The notes under the pieces: model-generated
What the model saw: the letters and a program-made list of their open reading frames with translations, nothing else
Databases searched by the model: none
Told to the model about the DNA's origin: nothing
Assembly: GCF_014844095.1 (NCBI RefSeq)
Contig: NZ_CP062163.1
Span: 3,629,501 to 3,693,500, forward strand
Source: Brevibacillus sp. JNUCC-41
GTDB lineage: Bacteria > Bacillota > Bacilli > Bacillales > DSM-1321
Direction: 5' to 3'
DNA length: 64,000 nt
Shown here: positions 54,104 through 63,812 of the stretch, one piece after another
Layout of the letters: every line of letters starts with the position of its first letter
Position numbering within the stretch: position 1 is the stretch's first letter
Made by a program: the position numbers and the translations under genes

Positions 54104-54117
54104 AAGGGGGAGCAACT

Positions 54118-54831
54118 TTGGAATTGATTTATGAGGGTACCATCAGTAAGGATAAAAATCATAAACGCTATGAGGTCAGAAAATTAGTGTTGGAGGATTT
54201 AACCGATATTTTACAAGTTCAAGTACAGGTCGTTCACCATTTGACCGATAAAGGTGTACTTCAACCGCTTACTAAGGAAGAGTTTCAATATATTCTAGAA
54301 GGAAATGGGCTCATGATTGGAGCGTTCGTTGGTGAGGAACTCATTGCATTCCGGGCGTTGCTGGCTCCGCCTATTGATGAGGAACATCTAGGGAGAGATT
54401 TTGGAATGATGGAATACGAGCTGTCGGAAGTGATTTATCAGGAAATTTCAAACGTACTGCCTGCATACAGGGGAAACAAACTGCAACAAACACTTGCAAC
54501 GTTGATCATGAAGGATTTGAACAAGCAGGAGTCGCCTTACCGATATGTATGCTGTACAGTTGCGCCTTTTAACATTCCCAGTTTAAAAGATAAATTTGCC
54601 CAAGGAATGGAAATTGTGGCGTTAAAAGAGAAATATGGCGGGCAATTGCGTTATATATTTGTCAAGGAATTGTCTGAAGTGGACGCATCTCCATGGCAGG
54701 AAATCCAGATCATTGAGATGAATGATATAGCATCCCAGCAAGGAATTATCGCAAATGGTTGGCGTGGATTTAAAATGGAAGAACAGGAAGGAAAACAGTT
54801 AGTCTTTTATGGTAGTAGGCATACGATTTAA
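54118..54831 (+). CDS. GNAT-family N-acetyltransferase
   Basis: The 237-residue protein starts at TTG after AAAGGGGGAG, 14 bases after the epimerase, so they form an operon. The acetyl-CoA-binding segment of the GNAT fold is at about residues 110-145 (VLPAYRGNKLQQTLATLIM), a slightly altered R/Q-x-x-G-x-G/A. The rest is divergent. A link to N-acylation of the epimerase product is inference. Confidence 0.65.
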   Translation: MELIYEGTISKDKNHKRYEVRKLVLEDLTDILQVQVQVVHHLTDKGVLQPLTKEEFQYILEGNGLMIGAFVGEELIAFRALLAPPIDEEHLGRDFGMMEYELSEVIYQEISNVLPAYRGNKLQQTLATLIMKDLNKQESPYRYVCCTVAPFNIPSLKDKFAQGMEIVALKEKYGGQLRYIFVKELSEVDASPWQEIQIIEMNDIASQQGIIANGWRGFKMEEQEGKQLVFYGSRHTI

Positions 54832-55363
54832 ATTTTAAAGATGTTTATCCTTGCAGTACTGGCATGATCGTAAGTGGTTTTGCCATGCCGAAAATGCTGA
54901 TGGAGATAGATGTTGAAATTATGATTGCTGAAAGAAGCAATGAAAATTAATAGGTTAACGCTTTCAGCAAACCCATGAAACGTAAAGGTTTGCGTTTTAT
55001 GCCTGTAATGGATGTACCCCCTAGGGGGAAGGCCCATATGCTGAAAGTATGTAATTTAATTGTTATGAAATTTTAGGATTATCATGCTTTAATAAAATTT
55101 ATTGGGCATACGATATTCATAATTCTATTATCTGGAGGTACAGAAGAGAGGGGATTTAATCCCCTCTTTTTGTAATTGGTATATTAATAGGAAGAAATAC
55201 GTCATTGTTACCAGAAAAAGATGTATATGCGGTTAAAAAGCTTGTTACAAAGTAATCAAAGTAGAAATTTCCCATACTGGAAAAAATAACTTCATTGTTT
55301 AATTATTGTTATTGAATTATAATTTGTTAGAAACATATGAAATGTTATGAATAGGAGAAAAGT
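54832..55363 (+). other. intergenic stretch with a terminator
   Basis: A terminator hairpin AGAGAGGGGATT / AATCCCCTCTTTTT lies at 55143-55173. A scrap at 54861-54945 (MIVSGFAMPKMLMEIDVEIM) faintly recalls a RidA C-terminus. Confidence 0.4.
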
Positions 55364-56773
55364 ATGAAAAAACTGTGGACCATTTTAGTTTCATTTACTT
55401 TGTTAATTAGCTTATTCCCGCAATTAGCATGGGCAGCACCAAAGAAAAATTTTGAGCAAGAACTCACAAAGTATTTAAAAGAGGTAAGCCTTGTCAGGGG
55501 GTTTGAAGTGACGAAGGATGATATTGAAACGTCTCTTTCTTTTTACGATGAGAGTATTGAAAACTTTGAATCCATTGATGATCTTAAAGATGCCTTGGGC
55601 GAAGTTATTAAAGCAGATTTAAGTAATTTAGATGCCATTTATGAAGATTATAATTTAACTAATGAGAGTCTAAATAAACTATTGCATGAGAATGGCGAAG
55701 AACTAGACGATTATATCTTTATCTGGGATCTCGATGAAGCTGTTTATTTCTATGCAGAAGAGGGCGATTTTGAACGAGATCCAAACTTTGACAAAGAATT
55801 TGTCAATTATTTAGCAAAGGTTAGCAAGGTAAGAGGCTTCGAAGTAACAAAAGAAGATATCGAAGCGGCATTGGAACTCTATGATTTTAGCACGGAAGAA
55901 TTCGAATCTGTCGAAGAGCTTAGCGAATTCTTAGGTGACGTCATAAAGGCAGACCTAAGCAACTTAGATTATTTTAATAAGAATTATGGATTGGATAAAC
56001 AAGCGTTGCTTCAATTGTTGGAAGAAAATGGTGAAAATATTAACGATTATATTTACATAGATGATCTTGAAGAAACTGTTTGGAACCTTACTGGTGGGGG
56101 GATAGATGGTGAAGTTGCCGAAGATCTCCTTCCTATTTTCGAGGAAGAACTCGGTTTAACGGAAGAGGAACTACAACGGCTTGAAGACCACTTAATGTCT
56201 TTGGAAGAGCATCTTTCCAATCCGGAAACAGTCAAGCAACTTGAAAAATTGGGCAACCGCATGATGGCTTTCGAGGAATTTGATGTAGCAACCGAGCTTA
56301 CAGCTGAACAGATAGCTGAAATGGCATCAATCTATGAAGAATTACTTTCCATCTTTAAGCTTAAGGTATCCTATTCCCTTGTGAAAAGTGGCTCGGAATC
56401 ACCTGTATCCCTTTTGGATTTAATGAAACTGGAAGAACTGAAAGGTGCTAACCTGAAAATATCGATATACTCTATTGACGGAAAGTTCTTGGCTGATCTT
56501 TTAATAACAGGTGATATGGTAGACTCTGACACTATTATTAATGCAGGCGGACAAATAAAGGAATCTGCTAAAGAGGTACAAAAGACCATTGAAAAGGCAC
56601 CAGTTGCTAAACCAGTAAAACAAAAAATCAGCACTAATGCTAAATCGGAACATCAAACTGTAAAAGGGGCTAAACTACCAAATACCGCTTCAGATTATAT
56701 CCCTAATGCCCTTTTAGGACTATGCATTGTCTTGTTCGGGAGCTTGATGTATCGAAAAATCAGGAAAGCTTAA
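55364..56773 (+). CDS. processed acidic surface protein with LPNTA sorting signal
   Basis: The 469-residue protein has a signal peptide (WTILVSFTLLISLFPQLAWA), two tandem copies of a roughly 115-residue acidic module (each RGFEVTK(D/E)DIE ... VIKADLSNLD ... LEENGE), a helical middle part, and a C-terminal sorting signal LPNTA at about 438-442 followed by a hydrophobic helix and RKIRKA. This matches the processed acidic surface protein type recognised by class D sortases. It is followed after one base by that sortase, so substrate and enzyme are coexpressed. It is expected to be covalently attached to the wall, possibly in the forespore or sporangium. Confidence 0.85.
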   Translation: MKKLWTILVSFTLLISLFPQLAWAAPKKNFEQELTKYLKEVSLVRGFEVTKDDIETSLSFYDESIENFESIDDLKDALGEVIKADLSNLDAIYEDYNLTNESLNKLLHENGEELDDYIFIWDLDEAVYFYAEEGDFERDPNFDKEFVNYLAKVSKVRGFEVTKEDIEAALELYDFSTEEFESVEELSEFLGDVIKADLSNLDYFNKNYGLDKQALLQLLEENGENINDYIYIDDLEETVWNLTGGGIDGEVAEDLLPIFEEELGLTEEELQRLEDHLMSLEEHLSNPETVKQLEKLGNRMMAFEEFDVATELTAEQIAEMASIYEELLSIFKLKVSYSLVKSGSESPVSLLDLMKLEELKGANLKISIYSIDGKFLADLLITGDMVDSDTIINAGGQIKESAKEVQKTIEKAPVAKPVKQKISTNAKSEHQTVKGAKLPNTASDYIPNALLGLCIVLFGSLMYRKIRKA

Positions 56774-56774
56774 T

Positions 56775-57410
56775 ATGAAACAATTAAAGAAAAGGCGGTT
56801 GCTTCTGCTTTCTTGCACAATTGCCATCATTTTATTAGGGGTTTGGTTTTCCACATCCAATATGTATAAGTTTGCAAAAGGTTACTTTCTTTACAAGACT
56901 CATACTCCAAGTAGCCAAGTGAATGAAACTGTACAGAAACCACCCAGCAGTGAGCCAATAAGTAAAAAAACAACAAAGAAAAAGCTATATCCTGTCCGCC
57001 CTGAAACGGGTGAAGAAATCGGGGAACTGTATATACCCAAACTAAAAGCCAAACTCCCTATTTTTCATGGCACAAATGAGGATGAATTGGAAAAAGGCGT
57101 TGGTCACTTTGCAGGAAGTGTACTACCAGGTGAAAATGACAATTCCGTTCTTTCCGGCCATAGAGATACGGTATTCCGTAAACTCGGGCAAGTTGGCGAA
57201 GGAGATTTGTTGATTGTAAGAACATCGGCAGGAGAGTTCACATACAAAGTCAACAAAGTTCGAATTGTGGATGAGGATGACCGAACCGTAATCGTACCAA
57301 AGCCACGGGCAACGCTAACCGTCAGTACCTGTTATCCCTTTGATTATATCGGGGCGGCACCTGAACGCTATATACTTGTCGCTTATTTGTCTTCAAAAAA
57401 AGTAAGTTAA
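56775..57410 (+). CDS. class D sortase
   Basis: The 211-residue transpeptidase has an N-terminal membrane anchor (LLLSCTIAIILLGVWF), a Ser/Lys linker and the sortase barrel, with catalytic His129 in LSGHRDT, Cys186 in TVSTCYPF and Arg198 in PERYIL. GEIGELYIPKLKAKLPI is the class D opening. It cleaves after Thr of the LPNTA signal of the preceding protein. The single-base gap to the substrate gene implies translational coupling. A terminator follows. Confidence 0.9.
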   Translation: MKQLKKRRLLLLSCTIAIILLGVWFSTSNMYKFAKGYFLYKTHTPSSQVNETVQKPPSSEPISKKTTKKKLYPVRPETGEEIGELYIPKLKAKLPIFHGTNEDELEKGVGHFAGSVLPGENDNSVLSGHRDTVFRKLGQVGEGDLLIVRTSAGEFTYKVNKVRIVDEDDRTVIVPKPRATLTVSTCYPFDYIGAAPERYILVAYLSSKKVS

Positions 57411-57435
57411 TAAGCAACTTTTTATGTTCTAAAAA

Positions 57436-57473
57436 AAGAGTTCCGATAAGGTAAACCTTATCGGGACTCTTTT
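57436..57473 (+). terminator. terminator of the sortase operon
   Basis: AAGAGTTCCGATAAGG / CCTTATCGGGACTCTTTT stem with T-run. Confidence 0.8.
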
Positions 57474-57515
57474 AATTTCCAATTCTTCATATGAGACGAG
57501 TTTGTAGCCAATTTA

Positions 57516-57923
57516 TTATATTGTTAAGCTATCTTTATTGCTCAAAGTACCAGATGAAACGGATTTTAATATTTTATGATGGTAAATATAAGAGCCGGCT
57601 ATCAATATATATCCGATGATGAAAAGCAGCCATCCACTGGCAGGGTCGCCCACTGATATGCTTGAATACATAGCACCCGTCAAATCAAATACAAAACCGG
57701 CATAAGCCCATTCCTTAATTCTCGGAAAACCTGGAATGAGTATTGCCACGACACCTAATAATTTGGCTATACCAATAAAGGGCAGGAGGTAGGTAGGATA
57801 ACCTAAATGATTAAATAAAGCGACTGCATCGGGAACAGACATTATATCCGGAATAGAACCCAAAACCATTAGTGCCACTAAAAGTCCTGTGAAAATCCAA
57901 TATATAATTTTTATTTTTTTCAT
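57516..57923 (-). CDS. DoxX-like membrane protein
   Basis: The 135-residue protein has four membrane segments of the DoxX_2 type, with FNHLGYPTYLLPFIGIAKLLGV and RIKEWAYAGFVFDLTGAMYSSISVGDP. Its function is unknown; relatives associate with thiol or quinone redox systems. AAGGGAGGAATG lies upstream of the ATG at 57923. It stands alone. Confidence 0.8.
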   Translation of the reverse strand: MKKIKIIYWIFTGLLVALMVLGSIPDIMSVPDAVALFNHLGYPTYLLPFIGIAKLLGVVAILIPGFPRIKEWAYAGFVFDLTGAMYSSISVGDPASGWLLFIIGYILIAGSYIYHHKILKSVSSGTLSNKDSLTI

Positions 57924-58321
57924 TTATACTCATTCCTCCCTTAAGTTGACAGTTTAATCATATTCCAATTTCCTTTTTTTAATACATCCTATATTATTGA
58001 ACCTCAATGTCGTAACGCGATTCTTTAATAAGCATCGCGCCACAACTGTAGGCAAACCCGAAGAAAAACGAGTTTGCCTGCAGTGTTTTCTAAAATAATA
58101 TTCAGTTGATTTCAGAAATCCGCTCCATTTCCAATGCCAATAGCAGTGGTGGTACTTCTTATTCGTCTGTTGAAGAATGGAAGAAATTATATCCCTTCTT
58201 ATGTTTTAGACGGATATAGAGAAGGGATGAACTGTGTATTGAGCCAAACGATTTAAAACAAATTGTTTTATCTTAGAACCTAACTCATTTAATACAATGA
58301 TCTTTTCTGGATGTAGGGACG
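57924..58321. other. intergenic stretch
   Basis: A strong hairpin without T-run (GTAGGCAAACCCG / CGAGTTTGCCTGC) is at 58046-58082. No gene is supported. Confidence 0.4.
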
Positions 58322-58368
58322 AAAAAAACAAGAGAGGCCTTACTCTAGGTAGAGAAAGACCTCTCCCG
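58322..58368 (-). terminator. terminator of xylR
   Basis: On the minus strand, GAGAGGTC / GGCCTCTC stem, then TTGTTTTTTTCG, 50 bases after the xylR stop. Confidence 0.7.
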
Positions 58369-58418
58369 TTACCTTAGGAAAGATATTCAGACATCTATCA
58401 TCAATACTCTGATATAAA

Positions 58419-59573
58419 TTAGCTTGCAGAAACATTTAAAAAATGTTCGATCACAATTGAAACAGCTCCTAATGCAGGTGCATTTCTTCCTAATGAAGAG
58501 GGCAATAGTTCACACGTACTTTCCAAATGAGAATATACCCTAGAAGAAACCTCATTCTTGATGGTATTTAACACAATCGGGTGAGATTCGATAATGCTAT
58601 TTCTCAGAATAATAGCCTGTGCGTCAAATGTATTGAGAATATTAGTCAAGCCAATACTGACGTAGAAGCCAAAGTTCTGGAGTGCATTTAAGACGGCTAC
58701 ATCATTTTTATTTGCACGCTCAACAATTTCTTTTCGTAACATGTTCTTTTCGCCTAAAGAAAAAGAATCCAGTAATGCTTTTTCTGAAGCATATAATTCC
58801 CAACAGCCTCGGTTCCCACATCTGCATTTGGGACCGTTAAAATCTATCGTCATATGACCCATTTCTCCTGAAAAGCCATTTACTCCTTTATATAATTCAT
58901 TATTAATAATAATCCCGACTCCAATTCCTACGTTAATACTGATGTAAATGATGTTTTCATAGTTTTTAGTAACCCCAAATACTTTTTCACCGCATGCGCC
59001 TGCATTAGCCTCATTTTCAACAAAAACAGGTACATTGAACTCGCTTTGAATTAAGAGTTGCAAATCTTCAATATACCATTCCAAGTTGGGCATAAAAATA
59101 ATTTTTTGATTGCCATCCACAAAACCTGGTACACAAATACCTATTCCCACCAAACCGTAAGGAGAGTCGGGCATATGAATTATAAAATCATGAATAAGTG
59201 CAATCAGAATTTCCTTCACTTCACCAGCTGAAGGACTAGACAAGTCAGAAGCCTTTTCAAGGATAATGTTGCCTTCTAAATCGGTTAGAATTCCATTAAG
59301 GTAATCAACACCTATATCGATGCCTATTGAATAGCCTGCATTTTTATTAAAAACTAGCATCACAGGTCTTCTGCCACCTCTAGATTGTCCTGCTCCAATT
59401 TCAAAAATAAAATCTTTTTCAAGTAATGTATTTACTTGGGAAGAAACAGTAGATTTATTTAACCCCGTGATCTCAGAAAGGGTTGCTCTAGAGATTGGTG
59501 AGTTTTTTAAAATTTCATTTAATATCAACTTTTGATTCATTTTCTTTACTAAAGCTTGATCTGCTATCGGTAT
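58419..59573 (-). CDS. xylR: xylose operon repressor XylR (ROK family), non-AUG start
   Basis: The protein closely resembles B. subtilis XylR: an N-terminal winged helix (SRATLSEITGLNKSTVSSQV), GGRRPVMLVFNKNAGYSIGI, the ROK ATP-fold motif GEMGHMTIDFNGPKCRCGNR (zinc ligands C-x-C-x4-C) and ILRNSIIESHPIVLN. The ATG at 59540 would cut eleven conserved residues (IADQALVKK...) and has no ribosome binding site; AAAGGAG at 59588-59582 is ideally spaced (8 bases) for an ATA at 59573 where relatives have ATG. I therefore place the start there, as an unusual AUA start or a recent mutation. XylR represses xylA without xylose and binds the operator at 59723. Confidence 0.9.
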   Translation of the reverse strand: MPIADQALVKKMNQKLILNEILKNSPISRATLSEITGLNKSTVSSQVNTLLEKDFIFEIGAGQSRGGRRPVMLVFNKNAGYSIGIDIGVDYLNGILTDLEGNIILEKASDLSSPSAGEVKEILIALIHDFIIHMPDSPYGLVGIGICVPGFVDGNQKIIFMPNLEWYIEDLQLLIQSEFNVPVFVENEANAGACGEKVFGVTKNYENIIYISINVGIGVGIIINNELYKGVNGFSGEMGHMTIDFNGPKCRCGNRGCWELYASEKALLDSFSLGEKNMLRKEIVERANKNDVAVLNALQNFGFYVSIGLTNILNTFDAQAIILRNSIIESHPIVLNTIKNEVSSRVYSHLESTCELLPSSLGRNAPALGAVSIVIEHFLNVSAS

Positions 59574-59684
59574 GATAATCGCTCCTTTGTTTTACCATTG
59601 AACTAAGTGTTGTTTTATCTTTTATAAAATCCAATCTAGAAATAGTATATTTAATATTATAACTGAATTTTATAAAAGAAAATA

Positions 59685-59713
59685 TTGAAATAATCATTTA
59701 TTTTGTATATCAT
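59685..59713 (+). promoter_or_regulatory. xylA promoter (SigA type)
   Basis: TTGAAA (59685-59690), 17 bases, TATCAT (59708-59713), each with one mismatch to consensus. The start site would be at the edge of the operator. Confidence 0.7.
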
Positions 59714-59722
59714 GATATAAAG

Positions 59723-59747
59723 TTAGTTTATTGCCACAACAAACTTT
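59723..59747 (+). promoter_or_regulatory. XylR operator
   Basis: TTAGTTTATTGCCACAACAA followed by ACTTT matches the xyl operator TTAGTTTGTTTGGGCAACAAACTAA in both half-sites (AGTTT / AAACT). Confidence 0.8.
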
Positions 59748-59812
59748 CTTAGGTGGTATTTTTAATATTATTAATTAGGGAAGTTTTTCACTATTAAAGG
59801 GGGAAGTAGCAC

Positions 59813-61150
59813 ATGATTCAAACTGATACTAATAAAATTAATTATTTTGAAAGCGTAAACAAAGTTTCTTATGAGGGGAAAAATTCTAAAAATCCTTTTG
59901 CTTTTAAATACTACAACCCAGAAGAAATAGTAGGCGGTAAAACAATGAAGGAACAACTACGTTTCTCTGTTGCTTACTGGCATACATTTACAGCTGATGG
60001 GACAGATCCTTTTGGTGCAGCTACGATGCAAAGATCATGGAATAAATATGATGGAATGGACTTAGCAAAAGCTAGAGTAGAGGCAGCTTTTCAACTTTTT
60101 GAAAAATTAGACGTTCCTTTCTTTGCGTTTCATGACCGAGACATCGCACCTGAAGGAAACACATTAAAAGAAACCAATAAAAATCTTGATGTAATCGTTA
60201 GCATGATTCAAGAGTATATGAAAACAAGTAACGTAAAGTTATTGTGGAACACAGCTAATATGTTTACAAATTCTCGCTTCGTTCACGGTGCAGCTACTTC
60301 TTGTAATGCAGATGTATTTGCTTATGCAGCAGCTCAAGTAAAGAAAGGGCTCGAAACGGCTAAGGAATTAGGAGCAGAAAACTATGTGTTCTGGGGCGGT
60401 CGTGAAGGTTATGAAACACTGCTCAATACAAATTTAAAGTTAGAGTTAGATAACTTGGCTAGATTTATGCATATGGCTGTAGATTATGCTAAGGAAATTG
60501 GATATACAGGTCTATTCTTAATTGAGCCAAAACCAAAGGAACCAACAACGCATCAGTATGATACCGATGCAGCTACGACCATTTCGTTCCTAAGACAATA
60601 CGGGTTAGATAAACATTTTAAACTAAACCTTGAAGCTAACCATGCTACTCTAGCTGGGCATACGTTTGAACATGAATTACGCGTAGCCAGAGTTCAGGGC
60701 TTCTTAGGATCAGTGGATGCAAACCAAGGTGATCCTCTTTTAGGATGGGATACCGATGAGTTCCCAACAGATTTATATTCTACAACTTTAGCAATGTATG
60801 AGATCCTGCAAAATGGAGGATTAGGTAGTGGAGGATTAAATTTTGATGCTAAAGTACGCAGAGGTTCCTTTGAACAAGAAGATTTAGTATATGCTCATGT
60901 GGCAGGGATGGATGCGTTCGCTAGAGGTTTAAAAGTGGCTCATAAATTATTAGAAGATCGTATTCTTGAAAACATCATTGATGAACGCTACAGCAGTTTC
61001 AAAGAAGGAATTGGTCTTGAGATTGTTGAAGGAAGAGCCAACTTCCATACACTAGAGCAGTATGCATTACAAAATACAAACATTACGAATAAGTCAGGAA
61101 GACAGGAACGATTAAAAGCCATCTTAAATCAATATATTTTAGAAGTTTAA
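59813..61150 (+). CDS. xylA: xylose isomerase
   Basis: The 445-residue enzyme converts D-xylose to D-xylulose. It has the catalytic histidine in [11 protein letters not shown], the metal-binding [16 protein letters not shown], and [16 protein letters not shown] and [20 protein letters not shown]. Length and motifs match family II xylose isomerases. AAAGGGGGAAG precedes the ATG. A CcpA site lies in codons 12-17, as in B. subtilis, so catabolite repression acts inside the coding region. First gene of the xylose operon. Confidence 0.97.
   Translation: MIQTDTNKINYFESVNKVSYEGKNSKNPFAFKYYNPEEIVGGKTMKEQLRFSVAYWHTFTADGTDPFGAATMQRSWNKYDGMDLAKARVEAAFQLFEKLDVPFFAFHDRDIAPEGNTLKETNKNLDVIVSMIQEYMKTSNVKLLWNTANMFTNSRFVHGAATSCNADVFAYAAAQVKKGLETAKELGAENYVFWGGREGYETLLNTNLKLELDNLARFMHMAVDYAKEIGYTGLFLIEPKPKEPTTHQYDTDAATTISFLRQYGLDKHFKLNLEANHATLAGHTFEHELRVARVQGFLGSVDANQGDPLLGWDTDEFPTDLYSTTLAMYEILQNGGLGSGGLNFDAKVRRGSFEQEDLVYAHVAGMDAFARGLKVAHKLLEDRILENIIDERYSSFKEGIGLEIVEGRANFHTLEQYALQNTNITNKSGRQERLKAILNQYILEV
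59847..59862 (+). promoter_or_regulatory. cre site (CcpA) inside xylA
   Basis: TTGAAAGCGTAAACAA fits the cre consensus WTGNAANCGNWNNCAW exactly, at the same place as in B. subtilis xylA. Confidence 0.85.
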
Positions 61151-61153
61151 TGG

Positions 61154-61191
61154 ATAAAAGAGAGTGGAAATAATTTCTGCTCTCTTTTATA
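61154..61191 (+). promoter_or_regulatory. hairpin between xylA and xylB
   Basis: TAAAAGAGAG / CTCTCTTTTA (10 pairs) with a T/A-rich tail lies between the genes. It may attenuate xylB or stabilise the xylA message. Confidence 0.5.
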
Positions 61192-61208
61192 AAAGTGGAG
61201 GAATCAAG

Positions 61209-62711
61209 ATGAAATATATAATCGGAATTGATCTAGGAACGAGCGCTGTCAAAACTGTTTTAGTTAATACAAATGGTGAGATCTGTGCAGAAGCTTCTAA
61301 AAATTACCCTCTTCTGCATGAAAAAACAGGATATAGTGAACAAAATCCTGAGGAGTGGATTCAGCAGACTGCTCGTGCTTTAAATGAGTTAATCTCCAAA
61401 TCCGATGTAAGACCAGAAGATATAGAGGGAATTAGTTATTCTGGACAAATGCACGGTCTAGTACTGTTGGATAAGAATCATAATCTTTTACGTCATTCTA
61501 TTTTATGGAACGATACAAGGACGACAGCACAATGTCATCAGCTATATGAAATGATTGGAGAAAAGCGTCTTTTAGAAATAACAAAAAATCAAGCTTTGGA
61601 AGGGTTTACACTACCTAAGCTGCTATGGGTTAAAGAGCATGAGCCAGAGATATTTGATCAAACAGCTGTATTTATGTTGCCTAAAGACTATTTACGCTTC
61701 AAAATGACTGGCTTTATTCATAGTGAATATTCAGATGCTGCCGGTACATTATTGTTGGACGTGAGTGAGAAAAAATGGAGCGAAGAGATTTGCCGATTAG
61801 TGGGAATTGATATCAGCATTTGCCCATCGCTATTGGAATCTAGTGATTGCGTGGGAACAATTAATGAAGAATTCTCTCAAAAATCTGGGCTAGCATTATC
61901 GACTAAGGTATTTGCGGGTGGAGCTGATAATGCTTGTGGAGCAATTGGAGCTGGCATTCTATCATCGGGAGAAACGTTATGCAGCATCGGAACATCTGGT
62001 GTCGTACTTTCTTATGAGGAGCAAAATGATAGAGACTTTGGTGGGAAAGTGCATTATTTCAACCATGGAAAAGAAAATGCTTTTTATACGATGGGAGTTA
62101 CATTATCTGCTGGCCACAGTTTAAGTTGGTTTAGAGATAATTTTGCTGAAAATGAGTCATTTGAAGAATTACTGGCTGATATAAACAATGTTCCAATTGG
62201 CTCAAATGGGCTTTTATTTACTCCATACTTAGTTGGGGAACGAACGCCACATGCAGATGCTACTATACGTGGAAGCTTTATAGGAATGGATGCTTCCCAT
62301 AAAAGGAGTGATTTTACAAGGGCAGTTATTGAAGGAATTACCTTCTCATTAAATGAATCGATTGAAATTTTTCGGGAAACTGGAAAAGAAATTTCGTCTA
62401 TTGTATCAATTGGCGGGGGAGCAAAAAATGATAGTTGGCTTCAGATTCAAGCAGACATTTTTAACACAAAAATTATAAAGCTATCTACTGAGCAAGGACC
62501 GGCGCTAGGGGCAGCCATGTTAGCCGCTTATGGATGTGGGTGGTACAACTCATTAGAAGAATGCGCAGATGTATTCATATCTACTTCAAAAACATATCAA
62601 CCTAAATTAGAAAATGTTCCAGTGTATAAACAACTTTATGCTTTATATAAAGAGGTATATTACCAAACAAAAGACTTAAGCAAAAAGCTGAATCAATTTA
62701 GCAGAAAATAA
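61209..62711 (+). CDS. xylB: xylulokinase
   Basis: The 500-residue FGGY-family kinase phosphorylates D-xylulose at O5. It has the phosphate-binding start YIIGIDLGTSAVKTVLV, the substrate aspartate in the GADNACGAIG loop, SYSGQMHGLVLLD, and GGGAKNDSWLQIQADI near the C-terminus. The ATG at 61209 follows GTGGAGGAATC; an in-frame ATG at 61164 precedes the ribosome binding site and lies within the xylA-xylB hairpin, so it is not used. Second gene of the operon. Confidence 0.95.
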   Translation: MKYIIGIDLGTSAVKTVLVNTNGEICAEASKNYPLLHEKTGYSEQNPEEWIQQTARALNELISKSDVRPEDIEGISYSGQMHGLVLLDKNHNLLRHSILWNDTRTTAQCHQLYEMIGEKRLLEITKNQALEGFTLPKLLWVKEHEPEIFDQTAVFMLPKDYLRFKMTGFIHSEYSDAAGTLLLDVSEKKWSEEICRLVGIDISICPSLLESSDCVGTINEEFSQKSGLALSTKVFAGGADNACGAIGAGILSSGETLCSIGTSGVVLSYEEQNDRDFGGKVHYFNHGKENAFYTMGVTLSAGHSLSWFRDNFAENESFEELLADINNVPIGSNGLLFTPYLVGERTPHADATIRGSFIGMDASHKRSDFTRAVIEGITFSLNESIEIFRETGKEISSIVSIGGGAKNDSWLQIQADIFNTKIIKLSTEQGPALGAAMLAAYGCGWYNSLEECADVFISTSKTYQPKLENVPVYKQLYALYKEVYYQTKDLSKKLNQFSRK

Positions 62712-62759
62712 CAGGTTACATTCGAGTCATGCATCCCTTTCTTCGAAAAGGAGATTAAC

Positions 62760-63812
62760 ATGAAAATAGAAGAGGGAATATTCGGTGAAATAAATGGAGA
62801 AGTGGTAAAGTCTTATTCAATCATGAACAATCAAAACATAAAAGTAACCTGTATTGATTTTGGATGTACGATTACTAGAATCGATGTACCAGACAAAGAA
62901 GGAAATATAGAAAATATCGTGTTAGGGTTTGATTCTGTAGAAGATTATTTACATTATTCTCCTTATTTTGGTGCAGTAATCGGTCGAGTGGCAGGGAGAG
63001 TTAATCCACCAAGCGTTGATATAGAAGGGGTTACCTACCGGCTTCCTGAGAATGAAGGGGGAACTCATTTACATGGTGGACCTGATGGATTCCATAACGT
63101 GGTCTGGAAGTCTTCTACTAGTGAGAGTGTAGATGAGGCTAGTGTGACATTTACTTATATGAGTCCTGATGGAGAAGCTGGTTATCCTGGAAATCTTGAG
63201 GTAAGTGTCGTTTATACTCTCACTAATAATAATGAGCTTATAATCACCTATCATGGTATTTCAGATAAAAATACGTTATTAAATTTAACCAATCATACTT
63301 ACTTTAATCTGAGTGGCAATTTAAAAGAAGATATCTTACAGCATGAATTAACTATGAAAAGTGATAAGTTTTTAGAGCTTGATCCGTCCTTACTCCCTAC
63401 AGGCAATTTAATAGACGCTGAACATACACCTTTTGATTTTAGAAAAGGAAAGCGAATTATTGAAGGAGCAAATTCCACACATCAACAAAATGAAATAGTA
63501 GGAAATGGGTATGACCATCCATTCTTATTAAGTGAAAATCATCAAAAAGAAATTTGTTTGGTTAATCCTTCTAACGGACGGAAAATGATAGTGGAGACAG
63601 ATGAGCCATATGTTGTTTTATATACTGGAAATATGCTAGAAGATACTTTTCGAATTAGAGGAATTCCTTGTCAAAAACATCTTGGCTTATGCCTTGAGAC
63701 TCAACATCCGCCTAATGCCATTCATAATCAGCAATTACCTTCTATTTTATTAGAAAAAGATAAAGATAAAGAGTATCATTCTAAAACTCGTTTTACTTTT
63801 TCCGTCGATTAA
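62760..63812 (+). CDS. galM: aldose 1-epimerase (mutarotase)
   Basis: The 350-residue protein is a GalM-type mutarotase: GAVIGRVAGRVNPPSVDIEG, the catalytic histidine in LTNHTYFNLSG, GYDHPFLL, and a catalytic glutamate in LCLETQHPPNA. It speeds the exchange of alpha and beta sugar anomers, here presumably of xylose, feeding the isomerase. It starts 48 bases after xylB with AAAAGGAG and is the third gene of the operon. Confidence 0.92.
   Translation: MKIEEGIFGEINGEVVKSYSIMNNQNIKVTCIDFGCTITRIDVPDKEGNIENIVLGFDSVEDYLHYSPYFGAVIGRVAGRVNPPSVDIEGVTYRLPENEGGTHLHGGPDGFHNVVWKSSTSESVDEASVTFTYMSPDGEAGYPGNLEVSVVYTLTNNNELIITYHGISDKNTLLNLTNHTYFNLSGNLKEDILQHELTMKSDKFLELDPSLLPTGNLIDAEHTPFDFRKGKRIIEGANSTHQQNEIVGNGYDHPFLLSENHQKEICLVNPSNGRKMIVETDEPYVVLYTGNMLEDTFRIRGIPCQKHLGLCLETQHPPNAIHNQQLPSILLEKDKDKEYHSKTRFTFSVD

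Noticed and set aside
56053..56634. Minus-strand Ser-rich ORFs inside the acidic surface protein gene
   Set aside because: Reverse complement of Glu/Asp-rich codons gives Ser/Phe-rich shadows.
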